DNA from: Apostichopus japonicus | Taxonomy: Eukaryota > Echinodermata > Holothuroidea > Aspidochirotida > Stichopodidae | Length of the DNA: 64,000 nucleotides | Assembly (NCBI RefSeq): GCF_037975245.1 | Contig: NC_092569.1 | Span: 19,585,501 to 19,649,500 of the forward strand | Direction: 5' to 3' | In this document: piece by piece, positions 35,876 to 47,649 of the stretch | Position numbering within the stretch: position 1 is the first letter of the stretch | Layout of the letters: every line of letters starts with the position of its first letter | Notes under the pieces: model-generated | Database searches by the model: none | What the model was told of the DNA's origin: nothing | The model's input: the letters and a program-made list of their open reading frames with translations, nothing else | Position numbers and translations under genes: made by a program

Positions 35876-37804
35876 CTATCTATTTTCGTTTGTTCGTTAG
35901 ATTTAAAAGTAAACCTTCGAGTGAATGTCAATGTATTGCATTGAAGTAACGTGTACAATGTGTAATCAAAGGATATTCAAACATTAGTTGAAAACGAATC
36001 CCCACGTTTAGATTGTCATAATTCAAATTTGGATAATTCTCTTCAGTTCTTATTTGTTCAGAGCAATACAACTTACTAAAAATTATTAAACATCGATCAG
36101 CATAAAGAAAATCAGAAGTCTGAAGAATAGAAACTTCGGTAAATTTTGGTATACATACTTCAATGAAACTTAAAAGCAAATTTTTACACAGTTCGCTGTC
36201 AAACATAATATTTTGTAAAAGGAGAGAAGTAAAGAAACTCTCTCTGATTGGCCCTTCTAATTGTTCAGAATATACACAAAATAACAAAAAACATTTATTG
36301 TACTATTTTCTGAGAAGAAAACTAAACAAAGTGTTTTGTAAGTATATTTAATGATCCCAACGCATTTCAACATGCAACAATTTAAGAATTTTAGACAATT
36401 TAGGACTGAACTCGATTCAAACTCCTATACAATAAGCTTAACTCAAACCTAGCTGTTATTACCCAAGTAAAGTATAGGAAAGTATTCGCCATTTGCAGGA
36501 AACAGGCACAGCAGATTCAATCTAGTACACATATGACCTCATAGTTCACGACTGAATATAACATGTAAATAAGTAAAGCACGAGTGAAATTGAAAATTTA
36601 GGAGAAAATATGTATACTATATTTATCGCTGATAACATATGCATAATGCCTTTGATTCTCTTTTACTCAGAGTAATCAGCAACTCTTTGTAGGAGCGACT
36701 GAAGGAAACGTTAAGAGTGAGTGTTTATTCATTTTCTATTAATTAACCCTTTTCTTATATTTTCTGTTTCCTGTTAATCATACAATTTCTCATTGATTAA
36801 TATTTTCATATCTCATAATCCATGACAAACATTTGTCACGGCAACATATGTTACAATTGTTATGATCACTAACTCTCGTGTAATATGAGAAGAGATATAT
36901 ATTTGTATTTTACTTATTAATTCCTTCAGTCACAAGCAAGTCAATACATTTCGAACGTAGGAATTAACGACAGTTTGAACAAATCTTCGACATTATATAT
37001 TTGAAATTTATACACAAATTGCATGAGAAGGCTATATATGAACATATGGTACGTTACACGTTGTAAAATAATAAAGGATGCTCGATGGTCTTAAATATTT
37101 GTTAATTCATGGTTTCATGTTTTTTCTCAGTATTTTAATCAATGTATATAAAAGAATTTAAGTTTATTTGTATGTTGCATATGTTGCATATGTTATTTAT
37201 ATATTTTGCAATTTGTGTACCAAACATTAAGCTTGTGTACATATACATCACACATGTTCCATGATTTTTTTCCGTACAAAGTAATAAACCTGAAATAAAC
37301 TTTTCTTGAAAAAGAGTTGTAATGTCTGAATTGAGTTTTACGTTCAAAAGCAAATTAGTAATAGTTTATGTTGTCATGTAATTCAGAATGTACTCTTTTT
37401 TATTGTTTATTGTAGTATATCCCATACTCAACCTTCATTTTCATAGCTTCCACTTAACTTGAATTTTTCCGTTCAGTTCAAAATTAACCATCTATTATTT
37501 GTTTAACGTTACAACAGCTATTTGGAGAAGTGTCTTTGTAAAGAAGTTTTCAGTAATGTATTGATTTATAAAATATCACTAAATTTCCAAGACTAGTTAA
37601 GGAATACCAGGCTATCTTTTATCATATCAATTGTAATAGTATTTTGAAAAACAAACGTTAGATTTAGTAAAACTTATCAATCAACTAAAAAGCAAAACGT
37701 TCCTCTAAGTTATATAAGAATGCGCTTCTCTATCGCGTCTAATGACGGGTTCAAAGTCATTTTGTAATACTATTTTGAAAAAAAAACAACCTCATGTCTT
37801 ACTA

Positions 37805-38170
37805 TTGCAGTCTTGCTCTTGTCTGCTGCAGTCATGTCTGCTGCAGTCATGTCTGCTGCAGTCATGTCTGCTGCAGTCATGTCTGCAGCAGTCATGTCTG
37901 CTGCAGTCTTGTCTGCTGCAGTCTTGTCTGCTGCAGTCTTGTCTGCTGCTGCTGCTCTTGTCTGCTGCTGCTGCTCTTGTCTGCTGTAGTCTTGTCTGCT
38001 GTAGTCTTGTCTGCTGCAGTCTTGTCTGCTGCAGTCTTGCCTGCTGCAGTCTTGTCTGCTGCAGTCTTGTCTGCTGCAGTCTTGTCTGCTGCAGTCTTGT
38101 CTGCTGCTGCTGCTCTTGTCTGATGCAGTCTTGCTGCAGTCATGTCTGCTGCAGTCTTGCAGTCTTGCTA
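37805..38170. repeat. 15-bp minisatellite, unit 3 intron 2
   Basis: Same repeat family as 3536-3945 with a different copy number and variant order. It ends right beside the deletion that removed half of exon 3. Confidence 0.95.
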
Positions 38171-41100
38171 TTGATGTGTTAATCTAGCATTAAGACGAGT
38201 GGTGTTTATCTCATTAAACCAGACGGTTACGCCGAACCTTTCGAAGTCTACTGTGATAACACCGCAGATGATGGTGGATGGACGGTTAAGTAGTTCAAAT
38301 TGAAATATGAATGTTGATGCCAAACATTAGCCTAATATTCAGCTTCTTTCAAATCAATGAGCAAAGTTTAAAATATTAGCTAGTATATTTCCCTCATCCT
38401 TGACGTTCTTTTTAACCAAACGATTAGCAGAAAATGCTTCAATAATATAACAATATTTGTACTTCACATTTGAGAAATAACAAGCAAGTCTGTGAAAAAA
38501 AGTCATTGATCAAAAGCTCAGCTGATGATGAACATGTTTACATTGTTTGTTTACGTTTTTCATAAAATTAATATTAAGCTGATCCCAAAGTATATTTCAT
38601 ACCATCATGACATATCTCATGACTTATGTTCAAATTACTTGTTCTGTTATGCAGATCATACAACGTCGGTTTGACGGAACGATTAATTTTAATCGCAGCT
38701 GGGAAGATTATCAGCTAGGATTTGGTTTTCTTTCGAGTGAATTGTGGATCGGTAATAAGATGCTTTCATACTTAACCAATCAAAAGAGATATCAATTCCG
38801 CATTGACTTGACGAAAACAGATGGTTCGTCTTTCAATGTGACGTATGACGCTTTCCGAATAAGCGATGACTCCAACAACTACAAGATCGTCAAAGCAGAA
38901 ATTACTAACAGAACAGTAGGTAAATATATAGAATTACTTTGTAGTACGTTTATTCATTTCTAAATAAGTATTGTCTTGTCGAAAGAAGTTTCGATATATG
39001 TGAGTAAATAAGGATTACACTGGATATGAAAAAAATTAAGATAACTGAAATGTCACTATTAAAGAGAGTGATGATACCTTTATCAATATTCAAGCCCGAG
39101 CGGGTTTTTAAGTTAACTTCTCTCCGCCTAATTTCCTGTTTCTACTACACAGTGTTTGTTGTGTATAATGTGAAAACAACCAGCATACTGAACTGAACTG
39201 AACTTACTAATTATTCCCCATTTTGTAACATCTTTCTGTACAGTCTATCTGTTTAATTATATCATCTCCTAAGTCTGATCTTCATCTCATTAAGTTTTGC
39301 TTTATTCATTGTTGTTTATCTAAGTTAGTGAACTTTAGCGATAACATCTTGATGGGATCGTAATATAGTTTTGGTGATAATATCTTTATGGGAACGTAAT
39401 ATAGTTTTTATCAGTTACATTCACATTTGGAGTAATGCTGTCAAAATTGTCAACCAAACACAAAACCACTGCTTGAAGTTCTCACTCTTTACTTGCAATT
39501 AGCAATACTGGTTATGTTTACTTGCGAAGTTCACTAAATCAATGGCTAATGTTTTTTATATTTTTTTATTCTGCTAGTCTTTGTAGATAACTACATCGAG
39601 TGGTGTCCAACAAATAAAACCTACAATGAGTGTCAACTTTGCGAGGCTACCTGTGCAGATCCTGATAGTTGTATCAATACTTCCTTCAAAGGATCTCATT
39701 CGTGTGTCTGTCCTGACGGATTTTTGATGAACGGTGATAACTGCATTAGAATAGAGGACTGTGGATGTTTCATGGAAAATGAAACAGATGGAGAGAGGGG
39801 TGTATTGCTAAAAGTACGTGTTTTCTTTCAGATCGTGATATCTATTACCAATAGTGAAAATAATTTAATAGATGCTTTCAAACTGGAGTTAGTGGATCGA
39901 TTTGCATTTGCCTCCGACCCCTTGCAACCCGCATCCTCTTCAACTTTGGATATACGCAGTTTTGCCAGTAAAGTTAGGAAAACTGATATATCTTGTATTT
40001 GTTTGCAGTTTTTCATCTTATCACTACTTAAAGAAACTTTTTCAGATCCCTAAAGTTACTTATGATGCCTGTAACGATTTTCTACTTTCCAGGAAGGAGG
40101 AATTTACGTCTCTCCAAACTGTGACAAGAAATGTTCTTGTACGGATAATCATCTTTCCTGTGACGATAGTTATCAATGCGATCCTAATGCAGATTGTGAA
40201 GAAAGAACGGTTTGTTGCAATGTTACTGCCCGCCAGGATATAGCGGATACGGCATACAGTGTAGGCCTCCAGTCCTTTCGGACTGTAACGAACTGTACAA
40301 CATTGGCGTGAGAACAAGTGGTGTCTATGAAATCAAACCCACAAATTGGCTTGACTCTTCATTTGAAGTTTACTGTAATATGTCTGACGGGGGAGGCTGG
40401 ACGGTAAGTGTGACAGTTTTTCTTAAACCAGTGATCCGCAAGTTTTAGGCCGACGACACACAAGTTATCCGGGAGGACCAAACTACGACCCACCAGAGCC
40501 TCGATTTTACACCCGTAAGCAAGTTTAAACAACGTTGCCGTATGTAGAACACAAGATTAGGCTACCCATTAGACGGAGAAAGTCGAATGACTAATTTATT
40601 GCCACTGTGGTATTACTATCAGGAATTTATTTTTAGAAACTTCATAAAACTTTAACTATTGGTTGTTCCTTTGGATGAGAATTGATGTTTTATTTTTTAT
40701 TTTGTTACGTGCAATAATTATGACATCACATTATTGGTGCTGGAAAACGATTCCAAATAACTATAATTAATATGTATGTATTTTCCTTAAGAACTAAATC
40801 TTTACATTGATTATTTTAGGTATTCCAGCGTCGCGTTGATGCTTTACAAGATTTTTATCTTTATTGGGATGACTACAAGATTGGCTTTGGTAATCAAAGT
40901 CGGAACTTCTGGCTCGGAAATGAAAAGATACATAGCTTGACGAACCAAAGACAATATGAACTCCGGATCGACTTTGTTGACAAAGATGGTGATCCTTACT
41001 ACGCCAAATACGATTTCTTTCGTATCAGTGACGAGAACGATAACTTCAGACTAGATGTTGGAAATTATTCTGACGGAGATGCAGGTCGGTTAATATCTCC

Positions 41101-43080
41101 CGATTAATCAATCCCATCATGTTATCGTCAGATTGACATCATATATCATGTTTATTTTATAACGAAGTGTATATAAAGAAGAATGTAATACTATTTGTAT
41201 GAAGTCCACTAGCCAATAACTTACTAGTTTATACAAGCTGTTTTGCCTCTGTTGAAAATAAACCCCAGATGGTATGTTGATGATGTTGACTTACTGTGGT
41301 AATAACTTGTTGATCTAAGTAAGGAGAATATATCTATAAAGGAAGAATTCTCTGGCCAAATAGCTGGACCTTACGACCTTTGGACCTACGAAAACTGAAA
41401 CCCAAGACACTTCAGTTAGTAATATATAAACCCGCCATGTTATACAGTACCTAATTATTTCTATACTTCTTTGCATAAGACTCACACATAGTGAAAAGAT
41501 TAGTTATTTATATTCGACAAGATAGACCGAATACAAGCAGTAATTATTAATGTTATCAGACATGTAATGTAACGACTAGACTTTTTTACAAATCCATTTC
41601 TCAAAAGAAAAGTATGGAAATAACACAGGATAAGATGATTATGGACCCTACGCAAATTTCCACTCATACGAATACACCCACGCGCGTGTGCACAAACACA
41701 AACTTAAATATTGAATATAGTATCATTTCACTGGCCTGGAAACCCGCGTAGCTCGTGTTAGAGGTTACGATAACAGATCTTACCCTCAGGAGTTGTTTTA
41801 AGTGGTAGTCTTAAAGTTCTATAAATTAAAGATACGTTCAAGTTGATCTTTATTGATTTATGCATTAACAACTTCCATCAAACTTTTGTTAACTTAAAGT
41901 GATGTAAAACATAATATCACATTTATGTACACCGCCAGTATGCTAGATAAAAGTAACGGTGATGAGATTATTATCGTTCGTTACAAACCAGTTCCAAAGA
42001 ATCAATTACAAATTGAGCCTTTAAATTCTCGACTAATCCAACCTACATGGATACATGTTTGCTGGCCTGGAACAGCTACGTCATAAAAAAAATCATTGTA
42101 TTGGAAGGATTAAATGTAGGCTAAGGGAGCTCACAACATAAAATAAATATATTACTAACTATTACATGACAACAGTAAACCAAATACATGGTATCTGTTC
42201 TTGTAAAGGACAGATGAATCACTAGTTTAACGCTGAAACAGAACTGATCTGTATGACAATTGTCCTCTATTTCCAGTTTTTAAAAACTTATAGATCAAAA
42301 TAAAAACAGATTAAAAGATATTGATAACAAAACAACCATATCAAAAATGAGCACACATGAATTAACTCCCTTTAGTTTTCAAAATACCAGATGGGACCGC
42401 TTGCGGTACTTATAAAAATATTGTGATGAAAATTAGCCTATACATATACCTCGACCATGTAGGTAGGATATTATGGTGATGTAATCATCGAAGAAAAATT
42501 CGTTACATATAGAAAATCATAATTAACTAAACGCTTACACAATGTTAACAATGGTTCAACAGCATAACAAGCCATACAAAAGAGTTGATAGCCTCTTTAC
42601 CGTCCCCTTTCCCTTTCTACATATTTCGTTTTTAATAATCATAGATAATACACGACTTTTAGTTTAACACACGTTAATCAAAACCACATGTAATATGAAA
42701 TATCGTTATTACTGGAATAACATTTTGCTAAGTATACTGAATCGATACAATGATTAAATTTTGATTTTCTTTTCTGTTTCTTCTTCTTGTGTATTTATTC
42801 AACAGGTGATTCGCTGACCGACCATGATGACCAACCGTTCACTACACGAGACAATGATAACGATGATTACGACTATAGTGATTACAGCTCTGAAAAAAAC
42901 AACTTAGCCCGTCGTGATGATGGTGCATGGTGGTACATGAATTATTACTATGATAATGATTATATTTCATCTCTCAACAGTCCCTATGCGAGTCATTCCT
43001 TTTATTGGGATACCCTTCCAGGTTCTTTTAATTACATTAAATTCACAGAGATGAAAGTTCGCGCAATCGATGAAGAGTGA

Positions 43081-46000
43081 TAAAGACCCACAACGGACTG
43101 TATGAAACTATAGCACAAGAACAGTTAACAACATGCAGTTAAAATATATTGATGTATTGGTTCTATGTTTGTGTATCGTCATGACAACGCTTTTATCATA
43201 AGTTATGTTACAAAATATGCTGACTCCGTTTCTTTTCTTTTTATTTAGTGTAAAATTAGACTGATTGACTGAAATGATTGATAATTATTCACTATGGTTT
43301 GTAAAATGCTTAAAAAATTGCCCCCCCCCCCAATGTTCTCAATGTTTCAAATGTTCAGTTCAGTTAATTTTCGAAACACAGAATGGAAAAGAGAGACAGT
43401 TGTAACTTAACGTAATAAACGAAGAACAAATAAATAAGCAAACGAGACCTTTCAGAGCTTGTGGTTTGCAGACTTTTATTTAATTTATACCATTTTGTCT
43501 TCTGCACATCTTTCTGTTCATTATATTTGTAAAGCCTCCCTCAAATCGTCACACGTTTATAGTAGTTATAAAATACGCCTTACCCAAACAAATTAATTAA
43601 ATAAGCCTTACCTTATAATTATAACATGTTTTAAATACCTTAACTCTAACATGTTTATAGTAGTTATAAAATACGCCTTACTCTAACATGTTTTAAAATA
43701 CAAATAACACTTACTTATTTATAGCATTTATAAAATATGCCTTACCCTAACATATTTTTAAATACGCCTTAACCTAACATATTTTTTAAATACGCCTAAC
43801 ATTAACATGTTTTCAACGAATGTGTTTCAGGATCAATAAATACAACTTGTTTCTTCGATTTTTTACACATGCTTTTACGTATGTAATGTACTTTATTCGG
43901 ATATCGCTTTTCATTTAACTGATGAGATGGATATACACCCCTGTTGGTGAGAATCTAGAATAACATCCGTTTAACATAGAAATGAATACAAAATCATAAT
44001 TCTGTACCGTGTACATAAACCCAGTTAAAATCAACGACGTACATATGATTTCAAAGTAGGCGCTGTATGATTCTAATTTCTCCCGACAGGGCATGATATT
44101 TCGGGACGGGCATCCTTGGCCCCGGTGAGGTGGTCTCATTTTACTCGATTGAATGCAGGGAAAAAATCACCGACTGAGAGTTATACCATCCACCTCGACC
44201 AGGGGTCTACTAGCCAATGAGATTGGGTGGACATGGCGGCACACCCATCACAAAATTCCGACTTGTATTTTGTATCTGTAAGTCCCTTTAACCAAACAAA
44301 TGATTGTCCAGGGAAAAGGGGACTAAACGGATATTATCCAACATGTCTAACACCTCCCCTAACAAATCCGAACTGTAGCTACAGACCTGCTCCCGATTGA
44401 CGCTGAAGGTGGGAACATGACAATGAGGGATAAGATTTTATAACAACCCACCAACACAAATTCGCACCTCCCCTTGCGCCAATGATTTTCATGTGGTACG
44501 TTTGGACTCAGTCATTATTAAATCTTGGAAATGTCAAACAATTACACGTGAACATGCCGAATGCCAAACTAGTATTTGGCCAACATGCATATTACAAATC
44601 ACAAACTCAACATCGTAGAAAAATATAAAAGTGATATATTGCACGAAATCCTATCAAGAACAGGTGGACACTATAAAACCGAGAGAGCAATTTCACCCAG
44701 TATAACTGTTCCACACTCCATAAAATGTATGAACTTCCTTTAGTTTAGTAACCACACTCTATAACTAACATATACAAAACATATGTTTATGCAGACAGAT
44801 TACACTGACACATGAAAACCACATCTGTTATAAATGTTATCCCTAATTAAAGAGTAATATTTTCAACTAAGGATTGGTAAACTAAGATATAACGTTAAAT
44901 TTGAGGACGCACAGTGTTATCATACTATATAACAGTGAATATCTCCAAATTGAGAATAGTCGAACGTAATTGCTATAAGTAGATAGAAAGCTATCTTCAA
45001 ACCAGTGTGCAAATCGACGAGGCTTGGTGAGAATAATGACAGCTTTAAAAATGGACAAATACCAAAGCATCATGATTAGTCTACATGATAGAAATAATCT
45101 AATTCTCGTTTGGGAGATCTCACAGATTTAGGGTTTCCGTAGCAACAAAGATGGTGCATTGATGCCCTCTAACTATGACATTTGCGTGCATCAGTTATGT
45201 GTTTTCTTATTACAATATTTATTTGATGAAACAATTGTACAGCCTCAATGATCTTTGACTTTATGACCTTATAACGTCATCAGCTACATCTAGCGAAACA
45301 TACTTTATGTACAAGCAACACAGCCCACTCAATGATTTTACGTCCATTGGCCTAACGGTTAAGTGGCAAGTTTTGTTGGCATTCTTTTGACCTCCATCGA
45401 TTTTATGACCATTGTGTCATTTTACATAAATAATTAAAAGTTAAACCTTTAAAGTTTGGTATATCAAACATTGGTTTGAAAGTTTGTGCTTGGTTTTACA
45501 GAATTCCCAAAAATGTTGTTATTATTAACAATTTTACCTTTGATGTCATCACTGACGAAGATATTACAAGATATTCCCAGATGACCTTCCACTAAATTTT
45601 AAATTCATCGGCTTCAGTTTAAGGAGAAGCAGACTACGTGGTACACTAACAAATTAAACTCTATTACGCCTCACAATGGCACATCACTTTTCGACCTCTA
45701 TCCCAAAAATGGAAAATCCACTTCATTTGTTTGTGTCACACTGAGGTGTCCCTTTTTTAATACCGACCAAGTTTCAGCTACAAGTCTGCTACAATTGTGT
45801 TTCGGCACCCTTCAAAATCCCCCTTTACCGACGAAATTGGACAAAAAGCTCTGCCGTGGCTCACAATAAAGCCAGTACACCCTCCTAAACTTCCTCTTTC
45901 CCCTCCCCTCGTGCTCTTTGTACTCCCTCCACTCGTACTCTTCCTGCTCTCCTTTCCCTCTTACCCTTCCCATCCCCCTCTTTTCCCTGTCCCCTCCCTT

Positions 46001-46440
46001 CCTGTAACCTAAACAAGTCGCTGAAAAATCAGAAACTGTCCATATAGTCAACCAGGTAAATATTGGCTGACTCTACGACTGGAAGTGAGAACACGTGCTG
46101 TAGGCTGCGACAATAACGTATCGCTTGTTGATTGCTGCACAGCGCCCCTATTTCATCAGCCAACCCTCGACATACAAATAGTATTGAACCTGTTACGAAA
46201 CAGCCCGATTCTCTGATGCCATTGGTACAGTTACATACGTGACATGTAGCCTCTGTACAGCTGTATAGGTTATGAAGATTTCTCAACCATAGCACCCTTT
46301 ACAAACATTAAAGATATGACAGAAAATGGTTTATTCTGAGGCATAACTATTCTCATATAGGTCTATATAATGTTGGTCTATGATGTAGCCCTAAAAGAAA
46401 GATTGTGCTGATAAAAATTAATACATTACAATTTATTTTC
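43081..46440. other. Unit 3 3' flank, non-coding
   Basis: Close match to 9079-12160 and on to 16702-16910. It supplies the empty site for the block A LINE at about 46149-46160. CT-rich tract at 45880-46010. No gene seen. Confidence 0.6.
43414..43419 (+). terminator. AATAAA poly(A) signal candidate, unit 3
   Basis: Same position relative to the stop as in unit 1, about 335 bases downstream of TGA 43078-43080. Confidence 0.4.
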
Positions 46441-46568
46441 TAATAGTCAGGTGGCTTAGCAAATTTAACGTTAACGGCCGGACAAAAGTACCAAATTTGG
46501 CATGGAGTTTCTTTTCGACCTATCTATCGATTTTATCCGTGGAACCCACTTAATCGGTTCCGATTTTT

Positions 46569-47055
46569 CAAGATGGCGGCCAAACTCCAAGATGGCCGCC
46601 AGAAAAAAAGGAAATGTCATATATCTGGCTATAAAAATCAGAAATGAACAAATGAGGGGTCAATTCAGGTGTTTCCGGGGTCACTGAAACAGATGATGGT
46701 CATGGCATGTTGCTTGAGCAACCCATTTCTAAGATGGCGGCCAAAATCCAAGATGGCCGCCAGAAAAAAAGGAAATGTCATATATCTGGCTATAAAAATC
46801 AGAAATGAACAAATGAGGGGTCAATTCAGGTGTTTCCGGGGTCACTGAAACAGATGATGGTCATGGCATGTTGCTTGAGCAACCCATTTCCAAGATGGCG
46901 GCCAGAATCCAAGATGGCCGCCAGAAAAAAAGGAAATGTCATATATCTGGCTGTTGAAATCAGAAATGAACAAATGAGGAGTCAATTCAGGTGTTTCAGG
47001 GGTCACTGAAACAGATGATGGTCATGACACGTTGCTTGGGTCACCTATTACCAAG
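46569..47055. repeat. Left-terminal ~163-bp tandem repeats with AAGATGGCGGCC motifs
   Basis: Three units at about 46569, 46730 and 46891, each with AAGATGGCGGCC followed some 10 bases later by AAGATGGCCGCC, then AATTCAGGTGTTTC and GATGATGGTCATGGCA. A fourth partial motif (AAGATAGCGGCC) is at 47052. Confidence 0.9.
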
Positions 47056-47097
47056 ATAGCGGCCAATATAACAGAAAATACACTTGTTGTCACTGTT

Positions 47098-47632
47098 AAA
47101 TGTCAGTGGAAGTGTAGACTTGACTTTAAAGATTCCGATTCCTTCTGATTAGTATTGAAAATCCAACCACCAGACTGACTTTTAGTCGATGCAGTGTGAA
47201 AATTAGACAGATTTACTATTACGTAATGTTTTTTTGACGTCAAGGGGGGAAGCAAAGGATAATGCATAATTTACAATTTCAAAACTCTGCCACTTAAGAA
47301 TGGCGAATCTGATTTGAATGAAACGTTACTGATTTGAAGAATATATAGATGCAGGCATTCATTGACTTTGAAGAAAACATTAACTTGAACTTTTCACCTA
47401 TAGGGGAACCAAAAATCAGCAAGTACCGTGTAAACTCAATAGCGTCATTCATTTTGTTTCCTTCTTGACGTCAACGGACCCGGATATTTAGGTAACACAA
47501 AAACGAAATGAGTTTGAAACTCAAACTTTGATATTTGGGGTTATAAAATACACTCTTTTCATCTATGTAAGTTTCAAATCAATCCGCTGCACTTAAAGTG
47601 ACCTTCAAAATGTAAGTTTACACTTCCACTGA
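47098..47632. mobile_element. MITE-like inverted-repeat insertion inside the TIR transposon
   Basis: GTCAGTGGAAGTGTAGACTT at about 47103 and the inverted AAGTTTACACTTCCACTGAC ending at about 47632, about 530 bp apart. There is no open frame and no clear target duplication, so it could be part of the larger element. Confidence 0.4.
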
Positions 47633-47649
47633 CCTTTAAGTACATACTG

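Larger units (their letters stand above)
32972..43080 (+). pseudogene. Unit 3: disabled FReD/TIL/EGF-like gene copy
   Basis: Exon 1 is 32972-33058 (signal peptide), then 36671-36716, a remnant of exon 3 at about 38199-38284, 38655-38919, 39578-39813, 40093-40403, 40820-41084 and 42806-43080 (TGA). Lesions: exon 3 has lost its acceptor and first half; its donor reads GGTTAAG where unit 1 has GGTAAG; exon 6 lacks one A near 40205 (311 nt, not 312), shifting the EGF-like segment out of frame; a TIL cysteine became Phe (TTC at about 39687). The last two exons remain open. It is nearly identical to unit 1 over the shared stretch, but the lesions differ, so the two decayed separately. Confidence 0.7.

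Noticed and set aside
35749-35958. IYIYIY-rich - strand frame
   Set aside because: Reading of the AT microsatellite.
37742-38182. Cys/Ser/Leu-rich + strand frame
   Set aside because: Also a reading of the minisatellite; all frames stay open because the period is a multiple of three.
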